Assembly: GCA_964402115.1 (NCBI GenBank)
Contig: CAYOBW010000040.1
Span: 1 to 35,893, forward strand
Direction: 5' to 3'
Length of the DNA: 35,893 bases
From: CAYOBW01 sp964402115
GTDB taxonomy: Bacteria > Verrucomicrobiota > Kiritimatiellia > UBA8416 > CAYOBW01
This document shows positions 17,457-25,812 of this stretch, piece by piece. The notes beneath the pieces are model-generated. The model ran no database searches. It saw only the letters and a list, made by a program, of their open reading frames with translations, and had not been told where the DNA came from. The position numbers were made by a program, and so were the translations under genes. Within the stretch, counting starts at the first letter, position 1, and each line of letters starts with the position of its first letter.

Positions 17457-18065
17457 ATGCGGTTGTCTACTATTCCAGGTCGCCTTTGGCTGCTAGTCGC
17501 CGGTGCGTCGCGACGCCTGTTGCGGACGATCCTGCGACCGCTATTTGGTGCTTGTGGGCGGAACGTGTCGTTCAATCCGTTCGATAGGTTCTCTTATGCA
17601 TCAATCCGGATTGGAGACGATGTGTACATTGGCAGCGGTGCCTGCTTTGCGTCCCGCAAGGGCCTTGCAATCGGCAGCAAAGTCATGTTCGGCCCCAACG
17701 TGACGATTCGTGCCGGCAACCATAATACGTCGGTCGTGGGCCAGTATATGTTCGACGTCAGGGAGAAGCGGGAGGAGGACGATCAGCCCATTGTCATTGA
17801 GGACGACACTTGGATCGGGGCTGGCGTGATCATTCTGCGAGGCGTCAGCGTCGGCCGGGGGGCCATCATCGGGGCTGGCGCTGTTGTCACGCGAACCGTT
17901 CCGCCATATGCCGTCGTGGCCGGTGTGCCCGCCCGGGTATTGCGCTTGCGGTGGAGCCGCGAAGAAATCATGCGTCACGAAGAGCTCCTGTATCCGGTGC
18001 ACAAGCGTTTGCGCCCGGAGCAAATCTGCGGGGGCGAGCCGGTGCGTGGGGTTGCGGCAGAATGA
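17457..18065 (+). CDS. Left-handed beta-helix (hexapeptide) O-acyltransferase
   Basis: A 202-residue acyltransferase of the WcaF/Maa/NodL class. Hexapeptide repeats are plain ('IRIGDDVYIGSGACFAS', 'LAIGSKVMFGPNVTIRAGNH', 'DDTWIGAGVIILRGVSVG', 'GAIIGAGAVVTRTVPPYAVV'). The usual catalytic histidine region 'AGNHNTSVVG' lies in the middle. The ending 'VAGVPARVLRLRWS' is typical of sugar O-acetyltransferases. It would acetylate a sugar on the nascent repeat unit using acetyl-CoA. Its TGA overlaps the next ATG (ATGA at 18062-18065), so it is coupled to a GT4 gene. Confidence 0.88.
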   Translation: MRLSTIPGRLWLLVAGASRRLLRTILRPLFGACGRNVSFNPFDRFSYASIRIGDDVYIGSGACFASRKGLAIGSKVMFGPNVTIRAGNHNTSVVGQYMFDVREKREEDDQPIVIEDDTWIGAGVIILRGVSVGRGAIIGAGAVVTRTVPPYAVVAGVPARVLRLRWSREEIMRHEELLYPVHKRLRPEQICGGEPVRGVAAE

Positions 18066-19240
18066 AGGGACGTTCCGACGTGCGGCCGTCTTCGAGTCCG
18101 ATTGCACGGCCCGTGGTGCTTGTTGTGGCCAAAGACGCGGCGAGCCGTGGGGGCGTTGCCGCGTATTTTCGGCTATTCTTCGCGAAATGGTCGCACCCCG
18201 TGCTTGACATCGAGCGCTTCGAGGTCGGATCCCGGGCGGGGGACTATGCCAACCGCCGTCGGCGACGGTTAGCCTACATGCGTGAGTACGGAGCCGATTT
18301 GCGCCGTTTCAGGCGCCGTCTCCTTGCGGATGCACGGGTTCGGATTGTACAAGTCAATCCGTCTCTCATTCCCGTGCCACTTCTTCGTGATGGCCTCCTC
18401 GTGTGGTTGGCGCGGCGCATGCAGCGTCGAACCGTGGTTTGCTTCCGTGGTTGGAAGGATGACGTGGCCGCTCAACTCGCCCGCCCGGGCTTTCGGCGCC
18501 GTCTATTCCTTGCGCTATATGGACGGGCCGATCTGTATGTCGTCTTGGCGGAGTCCTTTGCCGGCGAGCTTGTGCGCATCGGGCTCGATCCGTTGCGACT
18601 GCGCGTTTCCCGCACCATGTACGACGGCGCTCTGGTCTTGCCGCGCGTAGCAGGTTCAGGGGTTCCACGGTTCCTCTTTCTGAGCCGGATCAGCACGGCC
18701 AAGGGGGTCATGGAACTCGTGAAGGCCGCCGCCGTCGTGCGTGCGCAAGGGCTTGACTTTCGCCTTTCCCTGCATGGGCACGCCGCGGACGATCGCATTC
18801 TGACGCGCGTGCGGACGGCCTTGGCTGACGCCGGGCTGGATGCTGTCTGCAACGTGGGCGAGTACCTTGACGGCCAGGAAAAGTACGCCACCTATGCGGC
18901 CCATGATGTGCTGGTGCTGCCCTCGCACCACGAAGGCTGTCCAAATACCGTTCTGGAAGGACTCGGGGCCGGCATGTTTGTGCTCGCCTCAAGGGTGGGG
19001 GCCATCCCCGAGGTTGTGGAACATGGCGTTAACGGGTGGCTGACCGCGCCCCGCGACGTGGTGGCGCTGGCGGAGGGTATGGCTTGGTGCATTCGTAACG
19101 TGGAAAACGTGCGTGCTCGTGCGGATGTCACACGCCAAGCGGCCGCCAGCCGCTTTGAAGCGAGGATCATCGTGCGCCAGATGTCCGGCCTGTACGAGGA
19201 GTTGCTGGCGGGATCGAGCCGTGCCGAAGGGAAGAAATGA
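18062..19240 (+). CDS. GT4-type glycosyltransferase
   Basis: A 392-residue glycosyltransferase. The start at 18062 is set by the ATGA overlap with the acyltransferase; the same frame is open further upstream but that part is antisense-like noise. Features: 'VVLVVAKDAASRGGVAAYF' (N-terminal GT-B loop), 'RFLFLSRISTAKGVMELVKA' (donor domain start) and 'VLPSHHEGCPNTVLEGLGAG' with the conserved E-x7-E, then 'GAIPEVVEHGVNGWL'. This is a textbook GT4 signature. Its stop overlaps the start of the next GT gene (ATGA, 19237-19240). Confidence 0.9.
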   Translation: MKGRSDVRPSSSPIARPVVLVVAKDAASRGGVAAYFRLFFAKWSHPVLDIERFEVGSRAGDYANRRRRRLAYMREYGADLRRFRRRLLADARVRIVQVNPSLIPVPLLRDGLLVWLARRMQRRTVVCFRGWKDDVAAQLARPGFRRRLFLALYGRADLYVVLAESFAGELVRIGLDPLRLRVSRTMYDGALVLPRVAGSGVPRFLFLSRISTAKGVMELVKAAAVVRAQGLDFRLSLHGHAADDRILTRVRTALADAGLDAVCNVGEYLDGQEKYATYAAHDVLVLPSHHEGCPNTVLEGLGAGMFVLASRVGAIPEVVEHGVNGWLTAPRDVVALAEGMAWCIRNVENVRARADVTRQAAASRFEARIIVRQMSGLYEELLAGSSRAEGKK

Positions 19241-20517
19241 CATCCAACACCCCGAGCAAGCGTGCGTACATCGCCTCTCCCACGGAATCGGAGTTGACGA
19301 TCAGGGGGAAGCGACATCCCAATCTGGCGCGCTATCTCTCCTCTCGCGACTGGTGCGTTGAGTACATCAGTTCGAACTTCTCGCATGCCGAAAAACGCTT
19401 GTTTACGGATGAGGAGCACAGCAGGGTCGCCCGGGGTCTCTCTTACCGGTTGTTGCTGCTTAAAGTGGGTGCATACAGCCGAAACCTCTCGCTGAGACGC
19501 ATACTCTGGAACCAGTTGTTTGCGGTGAAGTGCTACCGCCATCTGTCGGGCGTGCTGCGCAAGGGAGACGTGCTTATCGTGCCGTCTCGCCCGCCAGAAC
19601 TGATTTACGCGGCAGCGCGGCTGAGGAGGAAGTCGGGCTGTCGTGTGCTTCTCGACATTCGCGACATCTGGCCCGACGCTTTGTCTGGGTCGACTCAGGG
19701 GGCGCGCCGCATATTCGGCTGGTACTGTGACCTGTTCCTGAAGCGGGCGGTCATGTACTGTGATGCCTATGTGCATGTGGCGCCTTCCTTCGTTCCCTGG
19801 CTCAAGCGGTATGCGCCGCAGGCCCAATCGCACTTCATACCGCTTGGTTTCGACGAGGCGCGCTGGCGAGGTGCCGGGCAATGTCTGCAACCGCTGCAGC
19901 TTAAGCCCCTTCGGCTGGTCTATTGCGGGACATTGACAGACCAATTCAACATCATGCCTGTTCTGGAGGCCATGCGAGAACGTCGCGGGCGCTTTCACCT
20001 GACACTCATCGGGGACAACGGCAGTGGCGAGCGATACAAGCAAGTCACGGCTTTCGTCATCGCGGCAGGGCTGAGTGCGGAGGTCACGAACCTGGGCCTG
20101 TTGCCGCCCGCCGAACTGGTCGCGGAACTGCCGCGCCATCACGTGAGTGTTGTCCCGATGGTCTCAGGCGCATTGCCCAACAAGGTTTTTGACAGTATGG
20201 CCGTCGGTATCCCCCTGTTGTCTTTGGGACGGGGTGACAGCGCCAGCCTCGTCCAACAGCACGACATCGGTTGGACGAGTTCCTTCGACCCCCAAGCCGT
20301 TGGCGCGGTCCTCGATGGAATCACCTGTGCCGGTTTGATCGAGAAGTCCGCGAACGTCCTGAAGTGCCGGCCGGCTTATGGCAGCCAGGCGTTGCTGGGC
20401 CAATTCGCTGCTGTTCTCGCGACGGTATGGCGCGCGGATGAAGCGGATGGAAACGAACATGCCGATGATGGGCCAGCGGTGTCCGTGCCGTTGTCAGCGG
20501 GCCTTGCGAGCGACTAG
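19237..20517 (+). CDS. GT4-type glycosyltransferase (WbuB-like)
   Basis: A 426-residue glycosyltransferase with a GT-B layout. Features are 'VLIVPSRPPELIYAAARL', 'VLLDIRDIWPDAL' (the DIRDxWPD motif common in WbuB/WcaI-type GT4 enzymes), 'LRLVYCGTLTDQFNIMPVLE' and 'VSVVPMVSGALPNKVFDSMA' with 'VGIPLLSLG', the donor-site region. It overlaps the previous GT gene by four bases and ends the plus-strand operon, 12 bp from the convergent methyltransferase stop. The last 25 residues are hydrophilic and variable. WbuB enzymes add N-acetyl-L-fucosamine in E. coli; that specificity should not be assumed here. Confidence 0.87.
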   Translation: MTSNTPSKRAYIASPTESELTIRGKRHPNLARYLSSRDWCVEYISSNFSHAEKRLFTDEEHSRVARGLSYRLLLLKVGAYSRNLSLRRILWNQLFAVKCYRHLSGVLRKGDVLIVPSRPPELIYAAARLRRKSGCRVLLDIRDIWPDALSGSTQGARRIFGWYCDLFLKRAVMYCDAYVHVAPSFVPWLKRYAPQAQSHFIPLGFDEARWRGAGQCLQPLQLKPLRLVYCGTLTDQFNIMPVLEAMRERRGRFHLTLIGDNGSGERYKQVTAFVIAAGLSAEVTNLGLLPPAELVAELPRHHVSVVPMVSGALPNKVFDSMAVGIPLLSLGRGDSASLVQQHDIGWTSSFDPQAVGAVLDGITCAGLIEKSANVLKCRPAYGSQALLGQFAAVLATVWRADEADGNEHADDGPAVSVPLSAGLASD

Positions 20518-20529
20518 CCTGGCTGGCGG

Positions 20530-21273
20530 TCAGGCACGTTTTTGTTGAACATCCTGTTCCTGTCTGGCGCCCGTCTTTCGTGCGATCACAATATAGTGCC
20601 AGCGCAGACGGGGGAAAAGCCAGGTGATGCAGAGATAGGGCAGGACCAGGCACAAGGGCTGCTTGCCATGATCCTCGCGCGTGCCGTTGAAGAATATTCT
20701 CTCGAGCGGCGAGAAACCCTCCCACGCAAGAATCTGGTCGATTTCGCCGATGAGATACTCCCTGCGGTGTCCCACAAAGTTCTCCGCCCCGTAGTAGGAC
20801 GGCTTGATCGAGAACAGGTACGGATGCCGGCCTCCCAGAAGGCGCAGTCGACTACTCAACCTTGCGGCATTGGGCGTACCCATGATGAGGATGCCATTGG
20901 GTTTCAGAAGACGCTCCAGTTCGGCGAAGACATACTTCGGGCTGCATTTCAGGTGTTCAATGACCTCGAGCCAGATCACGATGTCGTACGGCCCCTTCGT
21001 TGGTATCGGCTTGGCAGGGAGTTCATTGAGATTGCACGCGTGGAATTGGATGCCATGGTCCTTGTAGCAGCGTTCAACGGTCTCCCGGAAGTCAAGGTCC
21101 AGCACCGTGACCGTGGCGTCTTGGGCTTGCAGGTAAAGGGGCAACTCTTCGTGGTACTCCCCGATATCCAGAATCCGCATACTCTTCAGGCCGTTCTCCG
21201 GCAAGTGATGCTGGAGTGCGCCGAGAATCTGCTTGTACCGTTTCGATATGCTCGCTTGAGGTGTCATGTTCAT
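20530..21273 (-). CDS. SAM-dependent methyltransferase (class I)
   Basis: A class I methyltransferase of about 247 residues. Motif I is recognisable but altered ('MRILDIGEYHEELPLYL'). Motif II 'TVTVLDLDF' ends in acidic residues, as for ribose binding. 'YDIVIWLEVIEHL' and 'ELERLLKPNGILIMGTPNA' are motifs typical of Methyltransf_11/23 enzymes in polysaccharide loci. I place the start at ATG 21273 (or 21267); a GTG at 21321 in frame is an alternative. It is convergent with the GT4 gene and divergent from the radical SAM cassette. It could methylate a sugar hydroxyl or cap the chain; peptide methylation is also conceivable given its neighbour. Confidence 0.78.
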   Translation of the reverse strand: MNMTPQASISKRYKQILGALQHHLPENGLKSMRILDIGEYHEELPLYLQAQDATVTVLDLDFRETVERCYKDHGIQFHACNLNELPAKPIPTKGPYDIVIWLEVIEHLKCSPKYVFAELERLLKPNGILIMGTPNAARLSSRLRLLGGRHPYLFSIKPSYYGAENFVGHRREYLIGEIDQILAWEGFSPLERIFFNGTREDHGKQPLCLVLPYLCITWLFPRLRWHYIVIARKTGARQEQDVQQKRA

Positions 21274-21595
21274 GGAACCAAGCCACTCCGCTTTTGTTAT
21301 TCGGCTGGTATGGGTAAACACCCTTTGAGATCAGCCAAGGCAAACCGTTGCCAGAAGTCGGAACTTACCGAGTCGGGGCGGGGAGCGCAAGCGCGATGTT
21401 GGCAAGCGAAACGGATCCCAGAGCGCGGTTCCGGTCCCGACTGCGGTGAAGCAGCCGGCACATCGTCAAGTCAGACCATTTTCCGTCGACCCGGGTTAGG
21501 CGGGATGCCTGATGTCCGGCACCCGCTGGCAGCGCCCAGTCTGTTCGCGATTTGTCTTGCCTGGTGCGCGTGCTCTTTAAGAAAATACCCGCCCC
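21274..21595. other. Divergent intergenic region upstream of cassette A
   Basis: This region separates the methyltransferase (-) and cassette A (+) and should hold the promoter of cassette A. I see no strong sigma-70 pair. A weak one is TTGTCT near 21551 with TTTAAG near 21577. No ribosome-binding site of note precedes the ATG at 21596. I see no gene here. Confidence 0.4.
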
Positions 21596-23068
21596 ATGAA
21601 GCAGGTCCTGCGCGATGATGTACTGATCAGAGGCTCCTCCGTTTCAACGCGGACGGGAGAGGAATGGTCTTGGTTGTACTGTGCCGATACGGGCACAGAG
21701 CGGTTGGTGAATCCCATTGGACTGGCTGTGTGGGAACTGTTCGACGGGGTCCGCTCTCTTGCCGTTATCAGTCGGGTTCTTGCAGATCGGTGCGAGGCCG
21801 GTGTTGAGGTCAGCCAGGTCGAGCAGGATTCCTGCGCGTTCGCCGCCGAACTGCTGGCGCAGGGGTTCGCGGAACGGTCCACCGGTTGTTCTACCGTACC
21901 TGCGGCTCCTGAGACATTCGCCCGTAATGGGGACAGCCCTCGCAGTCTGGACGTCTCCGTCACGGGTGCGTGCAATCTCCGGTGTGCGTACTGCTTCTAC
22001 GCCGATGAAATGACGGGACGTTCCGATCTTGTTCTAGGCGAGTGGGTTAAGTTCTTTGGCGAACTGAAGGCGCTCGGAGTGCGCGATCTGACGCTCAGTG
22101 GCGGAGAGGTGTTCGTTCGGAAGGACTTCTGGGACCTGCTGGACGCGGTCATTGCCGGGCGCATGCGCTACGGCATTCTCACGAACGGCACACTCATTGA
22201 CGAGCGCGTGGTAAGTGCACTCAGCCAACCGGCGCGGCGCCAGCGTCTGAACTCCATTCAGGTCTCTATTGACGGCTCTTGTCCCGCTGTGCATGACCGT
22301 AGCCGGGGCGAAGGTTCATTCGTGAAGGCCATCCGCGGATTACGCATGTTGAAGGAGGCTGGCTTCCCTGTTACATCACGCTGCACGATAAATCGTTACA
22401 ACGTCGATGACTTGGAGAATGTGGCGCGGTTGTTGCTGGATGACGTGGGGCTCCCCGGGTTCAGTACGAATGACGCTATGCCGATGGGTGCCGGTTGCAG
22501 CAATCAGGCGGACATCACGCTCCTACCCGACCAGCAGATTCAAGCCATGCTTGCGCTGGAGCGCTTGGGGCAGCGCTATCCGCAGCGTGTTGACGCACAA
22601 GCCGGTCCACAAGCCAAGTTGCGGATGTATCGCGAGATGGAGTTGGCACGGCTCACCGGTTCACGTACACAGCGGTGGCAGATGGGTTGCCTGACGGCCT
22701 GCGGCTGTGTTTTCAGCAAGCTCTCCATTCACCACGATGGGACTATCACGCCATGTAACATGTTAAGCCAGTTGATCATGGGACATATCAACCGCGACTC
22801 CCTCTCGCATCTGTGGCAGACCCATGCGACTTTACAGGCCTTGCGTGAGCGGCGGTCCATGCCAATGTCCCAAGTGCCCGGCTGTGGCGGGTGCGAGTGG
22901 ACTGATTTCTGTAACGGCTCCTGTCCGGGCCTGGCTTATGAAATGACTGGCGAGCTGAACCGAGGCAATCCCCACGACTGCTATCGGCGTTTCCTGCAGA
23001 AGATCGGTGCGGAAACGCGGCGAGCGACGTTCATGCCGCGGCACCCGGAGAAGGGGCCCGCATTGTGA
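21596..23068 (+). CDS. Radical SAM/SPASM enzyme with N-terminal PqqD-like domain (ScmE-like)
   Basis: A 490-residue peptide-modifying radical SAM enzyme. Residues 1-95 are a PqqD-like RiPP recognition element ('RLVNPIGLAVWELFDGVRS' and a following helical pair). The radical SAM core starts at CNLRCAYC (Cys126, Cys130, Cys133), which binds the [4Fe-4S]-SAM cluster, followed by 'LTLSGGEVFVRKDFW'. The C-terminal SPASM domain has Cys365, 369, 371, 387, 430, 433, 439, 443 and 462, enough for two auxiliary clusters. Such enzymes install thioether or C-C crosslinks, or other changes, on ribosomal peptides. Its stop overlaps the next start (GTGA). It resembles ScmE of the SynChlorMet cassette, as I recall the family models; cassette B has no equivalent. 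Confidence 0.88.
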   Translation: MKQVLRDDVLIRGSSVSTRTGEEWSWLYCADTGTERLVNPIGLAVWELFDGVRSLAVISRVLADRCEAGVEVSQVEQDSCAFAAELLAQGFAERSTGCSTVPAAPETFARNGDSPRSLDVSVTGACNLRCAYCFYADEMTGRSDLVLGEWVKFFGELKALGVRDLTLSGGEVFVRKDFWDLLDAVIAGRMRYGILTNGTLIDERVVSALSQPARRQRLNSIQVSIDGSCPAVHDRSRGEGSFVKAIRGLRMLKEAGFPVTSRCTINRYNVDDLENVARLLLDDVGLPGFSTNDAMPMGAGCSNQADITLLPDQQIQAMLALERLGQRYPQRVDAQAGPQAKLRMYREMELARLTGSRTQRWQMGCLTACGCVFSKLSIHHDGTITPCNMLSQLIMGHINRDSLSHLWQTHATLQALRERRSMPMSQVPGCGGCEWTDFCNGSCPGLAYEMTGELNRGNPHDCYRRFLQKIGAETRRATFMPRHPEKGPAL

Positions 23069-23664
23069 TCGGCGCGGACGATATCCTGCTGCTGCGTGAT
23101 GACGTGGTTCTGGAGGTGTTCGTCGATGGCGTGGCAGTTTACCAAGCTGCGGACTGCCGCCTGCATCGTCTGAACGAGACCGCGCAACGGGTGTTGGATC
23201 TGCTGGACGGCCGCCGCACGGTGCGGCTTGTGGCCGCGGATCTCGTCGCAGAGTATGGCGAACCGGCTGACGTCGTCCTAGCGGATGTGGCAGCCATTCT
23301 GGAGCAACTGAAGGCAGCAAGGATCCTCAAGCAGAGGGTTATCCTGCCAACGAAGAACGGGTGTGGCGATATGAGCGCGAGTGCCAGGTACCTTGCCAAG
23401 CCGAACGTGTCGTGCCGCATAGAGGATGCCGAGGGGGCCATTCTCTACGATCCCGATACAGACGCTGTTCGAGTGGTCAACGCCGTGGGCATCGAGTTGT
23501 GGCAAACCCTGTCCGAATCGCGCACGTGTGACGAGCTCGTGGCGCATCTCAGGCAGGTATGCGACGGCGTCACGGATGGTGAAGTCGAAGCAGATGTGAA
23601 GAACTTCCTGTCGTTGCTGGTCCGTGGCGGCTTCGTGGGAGAGGTGGCTGCCGACCATGCTTGA
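23065..23664 (+). CDS. Double PqqD-like domain protein (ScmD-like)
   Basis: A 199-residue protein made of two PqqD-like winged-helix domains (about 8-95 and 106-195). Domain 1 contains 'RLHRLNETAQRVLDLLDGRR'. Domain 2 contains 'AILYDPDTDAVRVVNAVGIE' followed by LWQTL and two helices ending 'LVRGGFVGEV'. PqqD domains bind leader peptides and present them to the radical SAM partner. The GTG at 23065 overlaps the previous TGA, and the end overlaps the next gene by 8 bp, so the set is translationally coupled. The paralogue at 31059-31661 aligns well in domain 2 (NPDVSFRQEDEDGAILF there, KPNVSCRIEDAEGAILY here). Domain 1 has diverged far more. Confidence 0.85.
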   Translation: MIGADDILLLRDDVVLEVFVDGVAVYQAADCRLHRLNETAQRVLDLLDGRRTVRLVAADLVAEYGEPADVVLADVAAILEQLKAARILKQRVILPTKNGCGDMSASARYLAKPNVSCRIEDAEGAILYDPDTDAVRVVNAVGIELWQTLSESRTCDELVAHLRQVCDGVTDGEVEADVKNFLSLLVRGGFVGEVAADHA

Positions 23665-24817
23665 GGAGCCGCCGTTCATCCCTGCCGTCGCTGAGCGGGC
23701 AACCGCCGTGCTGTTGCCCGATGGGGTGCCTCAGCTGCGATCCATTTACATGTACCTGACGACGGGATGCAATCTCTGTTGCCGCCATTGCTGGATAACG
23801 CCGACGTTCGTCAATGGTCAGCCGTCGGCCGGTGACGTCGTGGATTGTGCCGTTCTGCTGGACGTGGTGGATGAAGCGCGGCAACTCGGTCTCCGGCACG
23901 TGAAGCTGACCGGTGGTGAGCCCATGCTGCATCCGCAGTTCCGGGAGGTTGTCCAGGGCATTGCGGACCGCCAGCTTCCCATGGACATGGAGACCAACGG
24001 GACTCTGATCGGGGCCGACGACGCAGCCTTTCTGGCGCAGGTCGGCCGCATGAACTTCATCAGCACCAGCCTGGACAGCGTCGTGCCCGCGCAACACGAT
24101 GAGTTCCGGGGGCGCAAGGGCGCTTACGAGGCCACGGTCGCCGGCATCAAGCACCTGGTTGCCGCCGACTTCCGTCCCCAAATCATCATGAGCCCGCATC
24201 GCGGCAATGTGATGGAAGTGGACGCCATGGTGGACCTCGCGGCCGAGTTGGGAGCCGGATCGGTCAAGCTCAATATCGTGTCTGACTTGGGACGCGGGAA
24301 GACCATGAAAGAGCGCGGTCAAACGCTGGACTACGACGAAACGCGCGCCCTTGTACGGCATGTTTCCTCCCATGTGCAGCATCGGCACCCTGGCCTTCCC
24401 ATCTATGTCAACGTGCCGCCGGCCATGTTGAGCGTGACGGACCTGCTCAACGAACGCTGGAAAGGTGCGTGTGGCATTCTCGGCACCATCGGTGTGCTGG
24501 GCTCCGGCCACATAGCCATGTGCGGGATCGGGCGCAACGTGGAGGAACTCTTGTTCGGTCGCCTGGGGCAAGACCGTCTGCGCGATATCTGGATCGGGCA
24601 CCCCGTGCTGCTGCGCATCCGCGAGGGGCTGCGCAGCCCGTTCCCCGGGGTCTGCGGCGACTGTCTGCACGCACCGGACTGCCGCACCGGTTGCGTGGCT
24701 GTCAACTACGCATGCAGCGGCGCCTTCGTGACGGCTGCGCCGCTCTGCAAGGAAGCGGAGGAGCGCGGGGACTTTCCCGTCACACGACGTAGGAGCTACC
24801 GTGAGCCCATCAGGTGA
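23657..24817 (+). CDS. Radical SAM/SPASM peptide-modifying enzyme (ScmF-like)
   Basis: A 386-residue radical SAM enzyme. The ATG at 23657 lies 8 bp inside the previous gene and follows GGGAGAGG; GTG 23624 is a possible earlier start. The core has CNLCCRHC (Cys38, Cys42, Cys45) followed by WITP, 'VKLTGGEPMLHPQFREVV' and 'METNGTLI'. The SPASM region has Cys272, 289, 333, 336, 342, 346 and 364, including CGDCLHAPDCRTGC. There is no fused PqqD domain; the upstream double-PqqD protein probably supplies leader recognition. It is strongly similar to the cassette B enzyme (29900-31066): WITP, KLTGGEPMLHPQFRE, NMETNGTLI/DMETNGTLI, CGIGRNV and the tail TRRRS are shared. Confidence 0.9.
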   Translation: MLEEPPFIPAVAERATAVLLPDGVPQLRSIYMYLTTGCNLCCRHCWITPTFVNGQPSAGDVVDCAVLLDVVDEARQLGLRHVKLTGGEPMLHPQFREVVQGIADRQLPMDMETNGTLIGADDAAFLAQVGRMNFISTSLDSVVPAQHDEFRGRKGAYEATVAGIKHLVAADFRPQIIMSPHRGNVMEVDAMVDLAAELGAGSVKLNIVSDLGRGKTMKERGQTLDYDETRALVRHVSSHVQHRHPGLPIYVNVPPAMLSVTDLLNERWKGACGILGTIGVLGSGHIAMCGIGRNVEELLFGRLGQDRLRDIWIGHPVLLRIREGLRSPFPGVCGDCLHAPDCRTGCVAVNYACSGAFVTAAPLCKEAEERGDFPVTRRRSYREPIR

Positions 24818-25361
24818 CCCGCTCCCGCTTCGGCCCACCAGAATGCCGTCGGACGATGGCAGCCAGATCTTGTTGCACATGTCGGGCGTCATTGCGCCCG
24901 GTGGCGCCCTGTTGTTTTCGGGGCCCTCCGGCGCCGGGAAGAGTACGATTGCCGCGCTGCTGTCACGGCATTACCCGCTGCTGTCCGACGATGCCGTCTG
25001 CGTGGCCCGCGATCCGGCCTCGGGCGTTTGGCGGGTGAAGTGCCTGGGGGCTTGTCCGCGAGGAACGAGCCCAGGTCCGGCGGGTGAGTTGGGTACCGTG
25101 CCGGTGCTTGCCGTCATGCGCCTGCACAAGGCCGAACATCCCGCCCTGACTCCCTCAGGACCGTGCGAGTCGTTTGGCTGGTTGGTTGCCTCGCTTTTCG
25201 AGATCGCCGGGCAGTCCATGCGGTACGCCACGCTCAAGGGGGTTCTGTGGGTCAGACAGGTTGCGGATTTGGCACGGAATGTTGGAACTTGGCATTTGCA
25301 TTTTACAAAAGACAATGATACGGTCGCTGTGATTAACAGGTACTTAAAAGAAGGTGGCTAG
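24801..25361 (+). CDS. HPr kinase-like P-loop protein (ScmC-like)
   Basis: A 186-residue P-loop protein with Walker A 'GPSGAGKST' (41-49) and a downstream 'PLLSDDAVCVAR' acidic pair (Asp63, Asp64), the arrangement of HPr kinase/phosphorylase relatives. It is much shorter than true HprK and lacks its N-terminal domain. The GTG at 24801 overlaps the radical SAM gene by 17 bp. HprK-like enzymes in some lasso-peptide clusters phosphorylate a C-terminal serine of the precursor, so a peptide kinase is likely here; the ScmC family in SynChlorMet cassettes is the closest recalled match. It ends 1 bp before the precursor gene. Its last ~100 bases are AT-rich compared with the surroundings. Confidence 0.8.
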   Translation: MSPSGDPLPLRPTRMPSDDGSQILLHMSGVIAPGGALLFSGPSGAGKSTIAALLSRHYPLLSDDAVCVARDPASGVWRVKCLGACPRGTSPGPAGELGTVPVLAVMRLHKAEHPALTPSGPCESFGWLVASLFEIAGQSMRYATLKGVLWVRQVADLARNVGTWHLHFTKDNDTVAVINRYLKEGG

Positions 25362-25362
25362 T

Positions 25363-25674
25363 ATGGAAACGACAAGCAAGAAGATGAAGTACGAAAAACC
25401 TGTAGCGGTAGCGATGGGGGCCGTATCTGCCGTACACGGGGCGGATTGCACCTCAGGGGCGAGCGCCAGCACCAGTTGCAGTACAGGGAATTCGGCAGGC
25501 GGTGGTTGCGGCAATGGCAATGACCCGGCTCTCCTGCCTGCTTGCTCGCCCAGCGGTGCCACGGCAACATATGCATGCACGAGCGGGATGAGCGTCAGTA
25601 CCGGTGTGTGCCAGAATGGTGGCGCTGCGCCGAGCGGTGCATGCGGCGTGGGCGACGCGCCTCTCGGCGGCTGA
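25363..25674 (+). CDS. Cys-repeat RiPP precursor peptide (cassette A)
   Basis: A 103-residue candidate precursor. The ATG at 25363 follows AAGGTGG. Leader (about 1-27): charged start, then 'YEKPVAVAMGAVSAVHGADC'. The core has seven Cys (29, 39, 49, 61, 72, 83, 94) spaced 10, 10, 12, 11, 11 and 11 residues apart; six of seven sit in CxxG. The core is made of Gly, Ser, Thr, Ala and Asn with almost no charge, and there is no Cys in the leader. The cassette B peptide shares the leader and the spacing. It lies directly after the kinase-like gene and before a terminator, as expected for a peptide made in excess. I know of no named family for it. Cys residues are the likely sites of radical-SAM crosslinking; Ser/Thr could be phosphorylated. 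Confidence 0.85.
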   Translation: METTSKKMKYEKPVAVAMGAVSAVHGADCTSGASASTSCSTGNSAGGGCGNGNDPALLPACSPSGATATYACTSGMSVSTGVCQNGGAAPSGACGVGDAPLGG

Positions 25675-25708
25675 GGCAGGTTACACTCCTTCGTGAGGGA
25701 GACGGACT

Positions 25709-25750
25709 AGAGTGCGGTGACCATTCCGGGTTGCCGCACTCTTTTCTTTT
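25709..25750 (+). terminator. Intrinsic terminator after precursor A
   Basis: AGAGTGCGG (25709-25717) pairs with CCGCACTCT (25734-25742). The inner bases extend the stem by five more pairs (two G-T) to a 6-base loop at 25723-25728. TTTTCTTTT follows at 25742-25750. It lies 34 bp after the precursor stop and 62 bp before the nucleotidyltransferase start, so it should end or attenuate most transcripts at the precursor. Confidence 0.85.
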
Positions 25751-25812
25751 GAGAGTCTGGTGTTCTGCTTCGCCGCGCGATTTGGCGTGCGGACAAGGAG
25801 GTGCGCTGGCTT

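Noticed and set aside
23570..24892. 440-codon minus-strand frame over the cassette A radical SAM gene
   Set aside because: The plus strand has complete radical SAM and SPASM motifs; the minus frame is a mirror artefact.
25289..25324. Promoter for precursor A inside the AT-rich end of the kinase-like gene
   Set aside because: TTGGCA and TTGCAT hexamers are present, but no -10 of fair quality lies at 16-18 bp from either.
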